In this document: in pieces, positions 27,025 to 36,013 of the stretch
How the letters are laid out: each line of letters begins with the position of its first letter
Position numbering within the stretch: position 1 is the first letter of the stretch
DNA from: Methylotenera sp.
Lineage (GTDB): Bacteria > Pseudomonadota > Gammaproteobacteria > Burkholderiales > Methylophilaceae
Direction of reading: 5' to 3'
Assembly (NCBI GenBank): GCA_020622105.1
Contig: JAHRYP010000021.1
Span: 1-43,669 of the forward strand
DNA length: 43,669 nt
Made by a program: the position numbers and the translations under genes
The notes under the pieces: model-generated
Database searches by the model: none
Told to the model about the DNA's origin: nothing
The model's input: only the letters and a program-made list of their open reading frames with translations

Positions 27025-28173
27025 GTGCAGAGTCAGATGGAAAAAGGTCAGGCTGAAAAGTTTGTATTCGATTTGTTAAGATTAATGTTGGCAAAAAAAG
27101 CGTCCGACATGTTTATTACGGTGGGCTTTCCACCGGCAATCAAGATTGACGGTAAAGTGACGCCGGTGAGCAGCCAGCCACTTACGCCACAGCAGGCACG
27201 TGAAATTGCACGTTCCATCATGAACGATAAGCAAACTTCGGAGTTTGACGCGACTAATGAGTGTAACTTCGCGATTGGTATCCCGAATGTTGCGCGCTTC
27301 CGTGTCAATGCTTTTGTACAGCGCGGTTCAGTTGGGCTGGTGTTTAGAACAATTACGACAAAAATTCCGGATTTTGATGAGTTAGGTTTACCTGACATAT
27401 TAAAAGATGTGGCAATGACCAAGCGCGGTCTGGTGATTTTTGTTGGCGGTACTGGTTCGGGTAAATCGACCTCGTTGGCGGCGATGGTTGGCTATCGTAA
27501 TCAAAATAGCTATGGTCATATCATTACGATTGAAGATCCTGTTGAATTTGTGCATGAACATAGAAATTGTATTATTACGCAGCGTGAAGTGGGCGTAGAT
27601 ACCGATAGTTGGGAGATCGCACTAAAAAATACGCTGCGCCAGGCACCTGATGTGATTCTAATTGGCGAAATCCGCGACCGCGAAACGATGGATTATGCCA
27701 TTGCCTTTGCAGAAACCGGCCACTTATGTATGGCGACACTGCACGCCAACAGTACCAATCAGGCACTGGACCGTATTATCAACTTTTTCCCGGAAGAGCG
27801 ACGTCACCAATTGTTGATGGACCTGTCACTCAACGTACGCGCTTTTGTTTCACAGCGCCTGATCCCTAAAAAAGAGGGCAAAGGCCGCGCTGCAGCAATG
27901 GAGGTCATGTTGAACTCACCATTGATTTCTGACTTGATTTTTAAAGGTGAAGTGCATGAAATTAAAGAGATTATTTCAAAATCTCGTGAGATGGGTATGC
28001 AGACATTTGACCAGTCATTATTCGATTTACATGAAGCCGATGTGATTACCTACGAAGATGCGCTGCGTAATGCTGACTCTGTAAATGACCTGCGCCTTAA
28101 AATCAAGCTGGAAGGCAAAGGTGCGCATGATAAGGACTTGTCTGCCGGGTTAGATTCTCTGGGTATCGTTTAA
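27025..28173 (+). CDS. pilU: PilT-like accessory retraction ATPase PilU
   Basis: 382 residues from the GTG at 27025, which follows AAGGGGA at 27012-27018. An ATG 12 bases later is possible. PilU works with PilT to retract type IV pilin fibres under load. It has the PilT fold: MLAKKASDMFITVGFPPAIKIDGK at the N-terminus, a Walker A variant GGTGSGKSTSLAAMVGYRN, Walker B LRQAPDVILIGEIRD, and ATLHANSTNQALDRIINFFP. A longer acidic C-terminal tail separates it from PilT. It ends at a strong terminator. Confidence 0.95.
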   Translation: MQSQMEKGQAEKFVFDLLRLMLAKKASDMFITVGFPPAIKIDGKVTPVSSQPLTPQQAREIARSIMNDKQTSEFDATNECNFAIGIPNVARFRVNAFVQRGSVGLVFRTITTKIPDFDELGLPDILKDVAMTKRGLVIFVGGTGSGKSTSLAAMVGYRNQNSYGHIITIEDPVEFVHEHRNCIITQREVGVDTDSWEIALKNTLRQAPDVILIGEIRDRETMDYAIAFAETGHLCMATLHANSTNQALDRIINFFPEERRHQLLMDLSLNVRAFVSQRLIPKKEGKGRAAAMEVMLNSPLISDLIFKGEVHEIKEIISKSREMGMQTFDQSLFDLHEADVITYEDALRNADSVNDLRLKIKLEGKGAHDKDLSAGLDSLGIV

Positions 28174-28203
28174 GCAGAATTTCTATTGGTTTATAGCGTT
28201 ATA

Positions 28204-28242
28204 AAAAATGGCGCACTGAATTAAATTCAGTGCGCCATTTTT
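28204..28242 (+). terminator. Strong terminator after pilU
   Basis: A long, nearly perfect inverted repeat: AAAAATGGCGCACTGAATT pairs with AATTCAGTGCGCCATTTTT. It has a GC-rich centre and a T-run directly after the stem on the plus strand (A-run at the other end), so it may work in both directions between pilU and the convergent pyrX. Confidence 0.9.
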
Positions 28243-28268
28243 CATAGTTAAAAAAGCAGATACTTTTT

Positions 28269-29548
28269 TTAAGTTTTTTGCTGATAGACGATTTGTCCAT
28301 GCACAAAAGTCAGTTTTACTTTTCCGGCTAGCTCCAGGCCAGTAAATGGTGTGTTTTTGCCTTGGCTTTTTAGTGCATCAGGACATATTTTCCAGTATTC
28401 ATTGGCATCAAAACGCATAAATCTGCATCACTGTTGATACTTAAATCACCACCAGGAATGCCGAGCACCTGTGCCGATGCCTGAGTGATCGACCCAATTG
28501 CCTGTAATAAACTGACTTTTTGCTCGGTTGCCCATTTTAAGGTGAGCGGCAGTAATAACTCCAGGCCGGTTGCGCCGATTTCTGCTTCAGCAAACGGCGC
28601 CATTTTTGCATCATCATCAACTGGAGTATGGTCTGAGCAAATGGCATCAATTGTGCCGTCTTTCAGGCCTGCGCTAAGTGCTTCTTTGTCACGCTGCGTA
28701 CGCAGTGGTGGTTTCAGATGGCAGTTTGTGTCGAAATAGCCAATATCGTGTTCGGTCAGGTGTAAATGATTGGCGCTGACATCACAGCTGATGTTCAAGC
28801 CTTGTTTTTTTGCAGCACGTACCATCTCTACCCCCTCGGCAGTAGATAGGCGGCTGATATGCACTTTTGCACCGGTTTCCTGTGCAATGCGCAATATGGT
28901 TGCCAGTGCCAGTGCTTCTGCTGCGCTTGGTATGCCTTTGAGGCCTAGTCTGGTTGCAACTTCGCCATCATGTGCTACGCCTTTTGCCGCGAGAAATGGT
29001 TCCTCAGCGTGCAGGAATAAGGTAAAGCCAAAGGTGGCTGCGTATTCCATCGCGCGCCATAGGACTTGCGTGTCGGTAATCGCGACATTGGCCTGCGAGA
29101 ACCCGACGCAACCTGCGGCAGTTAATTCGCTCATTTCAGATAAAGCTTTGCCCTCTAACTGTCGGGTAAGTGCGCCCAGCGGGTATACATGGGCAAGGCC
29201 TTGCTGTTTTGCACGGTGTTTGAGCATTTCAACCAGACCAGGTTCGTCCAGTACCGGGTCAGTATCGGGCGGGCAGGCCAGACTGGTAACGCCGCCAGCG
29301 ACAGCCGCTTGCAGTTCGCTTACCAGACGTGCCTTGTATTCGTCACCTGGTTCGCGCAGTCTGGCAGATAAATCGACTAATCCTGGGCAAATGGTCAGGT
29401 TTTCTGCATCAATGATCTGGTTGGCAACAAAGCCTTCCGGGCTATTGCCTACTGCTACAATCTTTCCTGCGGCGATATAGACATCCAGTTTGCTGTCGAT
29501 ATTGTTTTTAGGGTCAATCACGTGACCGTTTTTTATTTGTATTTTCAT
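28269..29548 (-). CDS. pyrX: Dihydroorotase-like subunit PyrX (non-catalytic), with probable C-terminal frameshift
   Basis: A dihydroorotase fold that lacks the metal motif: where active enzymes have DLHVHLRE, this protein reads DLSARLRE (residues 59-66), so both His ligands are lost. This is the PyrC'/PyrX type that assembles with aspartate carbamoyltransferase, as in Pseudomonas. The uninterrupted frame stops at 28370 after 392 residues with an odd tail. The other frame continues from that point with DANEYWKICPDALKSQGKNT, GLELAGKVKLTFVHGQIVYQ and a stop at 28269, the normal family ending (about 426 residues). One T seems to be missing from a T-run (28410-28413, AAAA on the plus strand). It starts by TAATG overlap with pyrB. 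Confidence 0.88.
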
Positions 29549-30552
29549 TACGCGGCTCCCCCCGGGCTGGCCGGACTGCCTACAGAACTTTGTTGTTGTG
29601 CTGGCAGTCCACCTGCCAGAATTGCCATGACCGCCATGCGGATTGCGATGCCGTAAGTGACCTGCGGCAATATGACAGATTGTTTGCCATCTGCAACATT
29701 GGAATCAATTTCCACGCCGCGATTCATCGGGCCCGGGTGCATGACAATCGCATCCGGCTTGGCAAGCTTGAGTTTTTCCTGCGTCAGGCCGTAGGTCTTG
29801 AAATACTCCTGCGAGCTAGGCAGCATGGCGCCGCTCATGCGTTCATTCTGCAGGCGCAGCATCATGATTACGTCAACGTCTTTCAGGCCTTCTTCCATAT
29901 CATGGAACACATGCACACCTAATTTCTCGACTTGTGTCGGCAGTAATGTTTTTGGTGCAATTACACGCACTTCTGGTACGCCTAATGTAGTCAGCGCATG
30001 GATTTCAGAACGCGCAACGCGGGAGTGTAAAACATCGCCGACAATCGCGATTCTTAAATTATGCAGATCCGGTTTGTATTTGCGGATGGTGAAAACATCA
30101 AGCAAGCCTTGTGTCGGGTGAGAATGGCGACCATCGCCTGCGTTCACCACATGGATATGCGGTGGCACATGCTTTGCAATCAGGTGTGCTGCACCGGATT
30201 GTGCGTGACGTACCACGAACATATCAGCATGCATCGCAATCAGGTTATCAACAGTATCGAGGATGGTTTCACCTTTTGATTGTGAAGAAGTACTCACATT
30301 CAGGCTGATCACATCGGCAGAAAGACGTTTTGCTGCAATTTCAAAGGTGGTGCGGGTGCGGGTGCTGTTTTCAAAAAACAGGTTACACACCGTTTTGCCT
30401 CGCAATAGCGGCACTTTCTTAACTTCACGTTCTGCTACACCCACAAAAGATTCTGCGGTATCCAGTATCTGGTTAAGTATTTTTTTGGGTAACCCTTCGA
30501 TAGAAAGCAGATGTTTGAGGTTGCCGTCACGGTCGAGTTGAGGATTATTCAT
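29548..30552 (-). CDS. pyrB: Aspartate carbamoyltransferase catalytic subunit
   Basis: 334 residues from the ATG at 30552. The frame is open further upstream to 30606, but [21 protein letters not shown] is the family start and the ATG overlaps the end of pyrR by 8 bases. It joins carbamoyl phosphate and aspartate, the first committed step of pyrimidine synthesis. Binding motifs are [13 protein letters not shown] (carbamoyl phosphate), [15 protein letters not shown] and [12 protein letters not shown]. The pairing with a PyrX-type partner fits the class A ATCase of pseudomonads and relatives, which lack PyrI. Confidence 0.96.
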   Translation of the reverse strand: MNNPQLDRDGNLKHLLSIEGLPKKILNQILDTAESFVGVAEREVKKVPLLRGKTVCNLFFENSTRTRTTFEIAAKRLSADVISLNVSTSSQSKGETILDTVDNLIAMHADMFVVRHAQSGAAHLIAKHVPPHIHVVNAGDGRHSHPTQGLLDVFTIRKYKPDLHNLRIAIVGDVLHSRVARSEIHALTTLGVPEVRVIAPKTLLPTQVEKLGVHVFHDMEEGLKDVDVIMMLRLQNERMSGAMLPSSQEYFKTYGLTQEKLKLAKPDAIVMHPGPMNRGVEIDSNVADGKQSVILPQVTYGIAIRMAVMAILAGGLPAQQQSSVGSPASPGGAA

Positions 30553-31111
30553 GCTCTTGTGTTCTCGCGCTGTTATGTTGAGTGAGTTCCAAAACCAGTG
30601 TGCCATCTACCAGTTTTGTTAGCTGCATATGTTGTGAGGCATCCAGCGGAATGTCTGCTGCAACGATCTGCGGCGCAATCGGCAGTTCGCGTCCACCGCG
30701 GTTTACCAAGGCAACCAGGCTGATGCTGGCAGGACGTCCGTAATCGAAGAGTTCGTTCATCGCGGCACGCGTGGTGCGGCCAGTGTAGAACACGTCGTCG
30801 ATCAGGATAATATGTTTATTTTCTACATCAAATGGAATCTGGCTCGGGCGATTTTCTGCTTTCAAGCCACGCTTTGCATAGTCATCACGATAAAAAGACA
30901 CATCCAGTGTGCCATGTTCAATACCGTGTTTGCTGATAGTGCTTTCAAGCGAGGTGAGCAAACGCTGCATGAGCCATACGCCGCCGCTATGAATACCAAC
31001 TAAAGCCGTATTTTTTTGCAATAACGGTTCCAGTTTATGTGCCAGAACTTTCAATAAGTCTTCTGCATTCGGTAATTGCGGGGAGGGTGAGTTTGAATGA
31101 TTTTTTGTCAT
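30545..31111 (-). CDS. pyrR: PyrR: pyrimidine operon regulator / uracil phosphoribosyltransferase
   Basis: 188 residues. The PRPP-binding loop is [21 protein letters not shown], the PyrR form of the type I PRTase motif. VDVSFYRDD-like [14 protein letters not shown] and [19 protein letters not shown] are PyrR signatures. In Bacillus PyrR binds pyr mRNA to attenuate transcription; in proteobacteria this is less clear, and no attenuator hairpin stands out in the 80 bases upstream. Its last codons overlap the pyrB start. Confidence 0.93.
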   Translation of the reverse strand: MTKNHSNSPSPQLPNAEDLLKVLAHKLEPLLQKNTALVGIHSGGVWLMQRLLTSLESTISKHGIEHGTLDVSFYRDDYAKRGLKAENRPSQIPFDVENKHIILIDDVFYTGRTTRAAMNELFDYGRPASISLVALVNRGGRELPIAPQIVAADIPLDASQHMQLTKLVDGTLVLELTQHNSARTQEHE

Positions 31112-31190
31112 GCTGTTATTTTACTGAATATTTATCATTGCTAGTAAATCTTCTTAAATTGGCATTGTATAAAACACACTTAAATCATCA

Positions 31191-31667
31191 TCATAGGCTG
31201 TCAAAATAACTGCGTAATATAGTCTGCGCCGCTACCTGATCCAGCATTGCTTTTTGTGCACGCCCCTTGATGCCGGACTCGTTTAGCAGTTGGCTGGCTT
31301 CTGTTGAGCTGTAGCGCTCATCAATCATGATGACAGGCAGGTTGAAACGGCCGTTGAGACGGCGTGCGAACTTTTTGCACAGTTGTGTGACTTCAGTTTC
31401 ACTGCCATCCAAGCTTAATGGTAAACCTACCACCAGCAGTTTTGGCTGCCATTCATTAATTAGTTGCGTAATCGTGGCAAAACGTACTTCATTACTTTCG
31501 TTATCGATAGTAGTGAGCGGATTTGCGCTATTGATCAGGTGCTCACCAACTGCAATGCCGATGCGTCTTTCGCCAAAATCAAACGCCAGCACTGTGCCTG
31601 ACTCTACTTTGGCTTTGTCGTAAACCTTTTCGTTATCAATGAGTTGCAAATGTGATGCGCTGGACAT
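31191..31667 (-). CDS. ruvX: RuvX/YqgF, pre-16S rRNA nuclease and Holliday-junction resolvase homologue
   Basis: 158 residues with an RNase H-like fold. The first catalytic Asp lies in LAFDFGERRIGIAVGE, and IDERYSST contains the Asp-Glu pair. LVVGLPLSLDGSETEVT is the usual middle motif. YqgF trims the 5' end of pre-16S rRNA in E. coli. Its ATG overlaps the stop of the YqgE/AlgH gene (TGATG), the common algH-ruvX order. Confidence 0.95.
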   Translation of the reverse strand: MSSASHLQLIDNEKVYDKAKVESGTVLAFDFGERRIGIAVGEHLINSANPLTTIDNESNEVRFATITQLINEWQPKLLVVGLPLSLDGSETEVTQLCKKFARRLNGRFNLPVIMIDERYSSTEASQLLNESGIKGRAQKAMLDQVAAQTILRSYFDSL

Positions 31668-32248
31668 CAGGCGTGGCCTGCTACATCGGAGAGCATCGAT
31701 GGATCAAAGCCCAGCAGTGCCATTGCGGCAATAAGCTGTTCTTCGTGTTGGGTATCAAACAGCACTTTTTTTAGCGTTTGTACGTCTTCAGGTTTTACCG
31801 ATAGCCATGCATTCTGGGAGATTTCCTGTTCCAGTTGACCGGCAGTCCAGCCTGCGTAGCCGAGTGACAGCAGTAATTTTTCGGGGCCGCTGCCTTGGGC
31901 AACAGCTTCCAGAATGTCTTTGGAAGTTGTGAGTGCGATATCACCCAATACTGTAATTGAGCTATCCCAGTCACCTGCAGGCTGGTGCAGTACAAAGCCG
32001 CGCTCGTTTTGTACCGGCCCGCCATATAGAACTGGTCTGTCAGTCAGCGTTTTGTCTTGCAGATCTAAATTGATCTTCTCAAATAACATGCTGTAAGTCA
32101 TTTCAGTAGGGCGATTGATGACAATTCCCATCGCACCATCCTGATTATGTGTGCAAATAAAAGTGACTGACTTTGCAAAGTAAGGGTCAGTCAGATTGGG
32201 CATTGCGATCAGAAAGTGCCCGGTGAAGTTAGTATTTTCCAGAGTCAT
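31667..32248 (-). CDS. algH: YqgE/AlgH-family protein
   Basis: 193 residues, DUF179. The hallmark start is LTGHFLIAMPNLTDPYFAKSVTFICTHN-like (NFTGHFLIAMPNL, then PYFAKSVTFICTHN), followed by GAMGIVINRP, VLYGGPVQNERGFVLH and LLSLGYAGWTAGQLEQEI. The family was first linked to alginate control in Pseudomonas, but its molecular role is not settled. It lies 5 bases after ribBX and overlaps ruvX, so it is in the middle of the long leftward operon. Confidence 0.94.
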   Translation of the reverse strand: MTLENTNFTGHFLIAMPNLTDPYFAKSVTFICTHNQDGAMGIVINRPTEMTYSMLFEKINLDLQDKTLTDRPVLYGGPVQNERGFVLHQPAGDWDSSITVLGDIALTTSKDILEAVAQGSGPEKLLLSLGYAGWTAGQLEQEISQNAWLSVKPEDVQTLKKVLFDTQHEEQLIAAMALLGFDPSMLSDVAGHA

Positions 32249-32253
32249 AACGT

Positions 32254-33357
32254 TTAAATTTTAGAACCTGCTTCCAGGTAGCCTGTTACTTCCAGGCCAA
32301 AGCCCGCCATACTTGGCATTTTGCGTTGATTAGCCATCAGTTTCATTTTTCTTACGCCGCAATCCAGCAGTATCTGTGAGCCTATGCCATAAGTTCTGAG
32401 TTCTTGATTAATGCGTATAGGTTCATCTGCACCCTGTATGCGTTCTACAATGCTTTTACTTGTTTCCGACTGGCGTAGTAAAACCATGACGCCTGATTCG
32501 GCCTTGGCAATCACTTCCATTGCTTTTAGCGTATTCCAGCTATGGGAACAGCTGGTACTGTCCAGTAAATCGAACACTGAAAGCGGCTCGTGCACGCGCA
32601 CCAGCACCTCTTTATCCGGTGTCGGGTTTCCCTTGATTAAAACCAGATGCGTCTCTTTGCCGATTTTATCAGTGTAGGCAACCAGTTTCATTTCACCGTA
32701 TGGAGTTTGCACCATGCGTTCGGCACTACGTTGAATAAAGCTTTCAGTTTCGGCGCGGTAGTGAATCAGGTCGGCAATGGTGCCGATTTTGAGATTGTGC
32801 TCAGCTGCGAAGGTCATCAGGTCAGGCAGGCGCGCCATACTACCATCGTCTTTTAATATTTCGCAGATCACGCTAGCTGGTTTTAATCCGGCAAGTTCTG
32901 CCAGATCACAGCCCGCTTCGGTATGCCCTGCACGTACAAGTACGCCGCCATCCATGGCCGCCAGCGGAAAAATATGACCCGGACTGACAATGTCCTGCGG
33001 TTTTGCATTTTTGGCTACGGCAGCCAGTACTGTGCGTGCACGGTCAGCAGCTGAAATGCCGGTAGTAACGCCCTCGGCAGCTTCAATGGAAACAGTGAAG
33101 TTAGTGCCCATGCGCGCAGCATTTTTCTCTACCATTTTTGGCAGATTTAACTGGTTGCAATGCGCTTCGGTAAGGGTAAGGCAAATCAGTCCGCGGCCGA
33201 ATTTGGCCATGAAATTGATATGCTCTGGCGTAGTAAATTCAGCCGCTAATACTAAATCTCCTTCGTTTTCACGATGTTCGTCATCTACTAATATGACCAT
33301 GCGGCCAGATTTTATTTCTTCGATGATTTCCTTGGCTGGGCTGATATGGTTAGTCAT
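32254..33357 (-). CDS. ribBX: DHBP synthase with degenerate GTP cyclohydrolase II domain (RibBX)
   Basis: 367 residues from the ATG at 33357. The frame is open to 33417, but that part is the ribE end in another frame. Residues 1-205 are an intact 3,4-dihydroxy-2-butanone-4-phosphate synthase (DDEHRENEGDLV at 25-36; RAGHTEAGCDLAELAG), which makes the four-carbon precursor of riboflavin. Residues 210-367 have the GTP cyclohydrolase II fold but have lost its chemistry: RVHEPLSVFDLLDSTSCSH stands where zinc-binding enzymes carry three Cys, and LRQSETSKS replaces LRQEGRGIG. This fits the proteobacterial RibBX type, so an active RibA should be encoded elsewhere. ATGACTAA overlap with ribE. Confidence 0.92.
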   Translation of the reverse strand: MTNHISPAKEIIEEIKSGRMVILVDDEHRENEGDLVLAAEFTTPEHINFMAKFGRGLICLTLTEAHCNQLNLPKMVEKNAARMGTNFTVSIEAAEGVTTGISAADRARTVLAAVAKNAKPQDIVSPGHIFPLAAMDGGVLVRAGHTEAGCDLAELAGLKPASVICEILKDDGSMARLPDLMTFAAEHNLKIGTIADLIHYRAETESFIQRSAERMVQTPYGEMKLVAYTDKIGKETHLVLIKGNPTPDKEVLVRVHEPLSVFDLLDSTSCSHSWNTLKAMEVIAKAESGVMVLLRQSETSKSIVERIQGADEPIRINQELRTYGIGSQILLDCGVRKMKLMANQRKMPSMAGFGLEVTGYLEAGSKI

Positions 33358-34003
33358 TATTATTTTGCCCTTTAATTTCCAATTCCCCTGATTTTTCAGA
33401 TTGCCCCTGGTTTTCACGCTCCCAGAGCGTCATGCGTTCTACATAGCGCGCAATCTGATCTACTTCAAGGTTCACAAGGTGGCCGCTAGCCAGTGATTTG
33501 AGTGTGGTATTTTCTAACGTATGCGGAATCAGGTTGATGCTGAATATGTCGTTAGCGATACTATTAACGGTGAGGCTCACGCCGTTTATGCAGATCGAGC
33601 CTTTGACCGAAATGTATTTTGAGATGGCATGCGGCGCGAGAATGTTCAGGCGCCAGCAGTCACCAAGCTCTTCAAAGCTAACCACTTGGCCTACCCCATC
33701 GACGTGACCGCTGACTAAGTGGCCGCCTAGCCTGTCACTCAGGCGCAGTGCTTTTTCCAGATTTACCGGGTGTGGCCGGTCTAGCCCCACGGTTACCGAT
33801 AGCGTTTCATGAGACACGTGCGCCTCAAAACGTTCAGTGCCGAGTTTTATCACCGTCAGGCACACGCCATTCACGGCAATACTGTCGCCGAGCTGAACGT
33901 CGGTCATGTCTAGATGCCCGGTATTAATTGCAAGCTGTATATCTTTACCGACCGGGGTTGCTTGTGTAATCTCGCCGACGGATTGTATGATTCCTGTAAA
34001 CAT
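33350..34003 (-). CDS. ribE: Riboflavin synthase alpha chain
   Basis: 217 residues with two lumazine-binding repeats. Repeat 1 begins MFTGIIQSVGEI and contains GDSIAVNGVCLTV. Repeat 2 begins LGGHLVSGHVDGVG and contains GSICINGVSLTVN. It converts two 6,7-dimethyl-8-ribityllumazine molecules to riboflavin. After the catalytic part (ending near VERMTLWE) comes a polar Glu/Gln/Lys tail of about 25 residues, longer than usual, whose last codons overlap ribBX by 8 bases. First gene of the leftward ribE-ribBX-algH-ruvX-pyrRBX run; divergent from lolC. Also called ribC. Confidence 0.95.
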   Translation of the reverse strand: MFTGIIQSVGEITQATPVGKDIQLAINTGHLDMTDVQLGDSIAVNGVCLTVIKLGTERFEAHVSHETLSVTVGLDRPHPVNLEKALRLSDRLGGHLVSGHVDGVGQVVSFEELGDCWRLNILAPHAISKYISVKGSICINGVSLTVNSIANDIFSINLIPHTLENTTLKSLASGHLVNLEVDQIARYVERMTLWERENQGQSEKSGELEIKGQNNND

Positions 34004-34062
34004 AGTTAGAATTTTAACAGATAACGTTAGAGAACAATTAGAACCCTGCTAAAATCCGTTAT

Positions 34063-35331
34063 ATGAAATCACTACCTTACGAGTTATTTGTCGGCTGGCG
34101 TTACACGCGGGCGAAACGCAAAAATCATTTTATTTCCTTTATATCCCTGACCAGTATGATTGGCATTGCGCTCGGCGTAGCCGCACTGATAGTCGTGCTG
34201 TCGGTCATGAATGGCTTTCAGAAAGAACTGCGCACGCGTATTCTGGGGGTGGCTTCTCACCTGGAAATTACCGGATCTAACAATCAGCTCGCTGACTGGC
34301 AACGTATTAGCGAGTTTGCCGGCAAAGCGCCGCATGTGCTCGCCAGTGCACCTTATATTACAGCGCAAGGTATGCTGAGTTACGATCAAGGCGTTCAAGG
34401 GGCAATCATCCGCGGTGTGATGCCGAATGCTGAAGATAAAGTAGCGGATTTAGGCCGCCATATGAAAGCAGGCAGCCTGACGGATTTACGTGCCGGTGAG
34501 TTCGGTATTATTTTAGGTGCAGATTTAGCGTTTGCCTTAGGCGCGCAGATCGGTGACAAAGTAGTTGTGATGGCGCCGCAAGGGCAGTTTACGCCAACCG
34601 GGGTGGTGCCGCGCCTTAAGCAGTTTACGCTGGTAGGCCTGTTTCAGATTGGCATGTATGAATATGACGCCGGTCTGGCTTTGATTCATATTGATGATGC
34701 TGCCAAGCTGTATCGCATGGGTAGCAATGTATCTGGTGTACGTCTTAAATTGAATGATTTGTTTGATGCACCGACGATTTCAGCAGCGATGAGCGAGCAG
34801 CTTAATCGGCAGGATAATCCGAACGGTAATTATCATGTGACAGACTGGACGCAGCAGCATGCTAACTTCTTTCGCGCGGTACAGATGGAAAAGCGTGTGA
34901 TGTTTATTATTCTGACGCTCATTGTTGCCGTTGCTGCTTTCAATATCGTGTCTACACTGGTAATGGCTGTGACGGATAAGCGGGCTGATATTGCCATCAT
35001 GCGTACTTTTGGCGCTAGTCCGAGCAGCATTATGAAAATATTTATTGTGCAGGGTGCAATGATCGGTGTTATCGGTACGGTGCTGGGGGCTGCTTTTGGT
35101 ATTCTGATTGCGCTTAACATCGAAACCATCGTGCCTTTTATCGAGAGTCTGTTTAACGTTCAGTTCCTGGCCAAAGACGTGTATTACATCAGCGATCTGC
35201 CTTCTGATCTTGCATGGTCAGACGTCACGACGATAGTGACTGTATCTTTTATATTAAGCCTGCTGGCAACGCTGTACCCAAGTTACAAAGCAAGCAGAAT
35301 CAATCCGGCAGAGGCATTGCGTTATGAGTAG
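34063..35331 (+). CDS. lolC: Lipoprotein-releasing ABC transporter permease LolC/LolE
   Basis: 422 residues, inner membrane protein with four membrane helices: one near residues 25-50 and three in the last third, with a large periplasmic domain between. The start [40 protein letters not shown] is the LolC/E signature; the C-terminal FtsX-like domain has [21 protein letters not shown] and [19 protein letters not shown]. With LolD it extracts lipoproteins from the inner membrane and hands them to LolA. Only one permease gene is present next to lolD, so the complex may use a LolF-type homodimer; this is inference. Confidence 0.94.
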   Translation: MKSLPYELFVGWRYTRAKRKNHFISFISLTSMIGIALGVAALIVVLSVMNGFQKELRTRILGVASHLEITGSNNQLADWQRISEFAGKAPHVLASAPYITAQGMLSYDQGVQGAIIRGVMPNAEDKVADLGRHMKAGSLTDLRAGEFGIILGADLAFALGAQIGDKVVVMAPQGQFTPTGVVPRLKQFTLVGLFQIGMYEYDAGLALIHIDDAAKLYRMGSNVSGVRLKLNDLFDAPTISAAMSEQLNRQDNPNGNYHVTDWTQQHANFFRAVQMEKRVMFIILTLIVAVAAFNIVSTLVMAVTDKRADIAIMRTFGASPSSIMKIFIVQGAMIGVIGTVLGAAFGILIALNIETIVPFIESLFNVQFLAKDVYYISDLPSDLAWSDVTTIVTVSFILSLLATLYPSYKASRINPAEALRYE

Positions 35332-36010
35332 TTTAGTTTCCGAATCTATTATCTTTTGCGCTGATTTGCATAAAACCTATCAGGGACTGGATGTTGCTGT
35401 ATTAAACGGTATTGATTTATCTGTGAATGCCGGCGAGCAGGTGGCAATTGTCGGTGCATCAGGTTCCGGTAAAAGCACCTTGCTGCACTTGCTTGGCGGG
35501 CTCGATATTCCTACTAGCGGTGATGTGCGCATACTTGGTAACAATCTCTCACAACTGTCCGAGACGCAGAAGGGTAATTTACGGAATCAGTCACTGGGTT
35601 TTGTTTATCAGTTTCATCATCTGCTACCTGAGTTTACTGCGCTGGAAAATGTAGCGATGCCGCTTTTGATTCGGCGCATGGGGCGAGAGCAAGCGCTTAC
35701 CATGGCAAGTGAAATGCTGACCAAGGTCGGTTTGGCACACAGGCTGGAACACATGCCGGGCGAGCTTTCCGGTGGTGAGCGCCAGCGTGCAGCGCTGGCT
35801 AGAGCCATGGTCACGCAGCCGCAGTGTATATTGGCAGATGAACCTACCGGTAATCTGGATCGACATACTGCGCATGCTGTGTTTGATCTGTTGCTGGAAA
35901 TGAATCAGATGCAGAATGTGAGCTTAATCGTGGTGACGCACGATACAGAGTTGGCGTCGAAAATGCAGCGTCAATACAAGCTGGTTGATGGCAAGCTGCT
36001 GTCTATCTGA
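35324..36010 (+). CDS. lolD: Lipoprotein-releasing ABC transporter ATP-binding protein LolD
   Basis: 228 residues. Walker A is [16 protein letters not shown] (about 44-59), the signature is [15 protein letters not shown], and Walker B is [12 protein letters not shown]. The [17 protein letters not shown] and [21 protein letters not shown] stretches are typical of LolD. It energises lipoprotein release at the inner membrane. Its ATG overlaps the lolC stop by 8 bases (ATGAGTAG), so translation is probably coupled. Confidence 0.96.
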   Translation: MSSLVSESIIFCADLHKTYQGLDVAVLNGIDLSVNAGEQVAIVGASGSGKSTLLHLLGGLDIPTSGDVRILGNNLSQLSETQKGNLRNQSLGFVYQFHHLLPEFTALENVAMPLLIRRMGREQALTMASEMLTKVGLAHRLEHMPGELSGGERQRAALARAMVTQPQCILADEPTGNLDRHTAHAVFDLLLEMNQMQNVSLIVVTHDTELASKMQRQYKLVDGKLLSI

Positions 36011-36013
36011 TTG

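Noticed and set aside
28770-29480. 236-codon open frame on the plus strand
   Set aside because: It is exactly antisense to pyrX, has no ribosome binding site, and its Ser/Ala/Pro-rich translation is typical of a codon-bias shadow.
31112-31190. RNA attenuator or PyrR-binding site before pyrR
   Set aside because: No antiterminator/terminator pair or PyrR-type loop could be drawn in the 80 bases.
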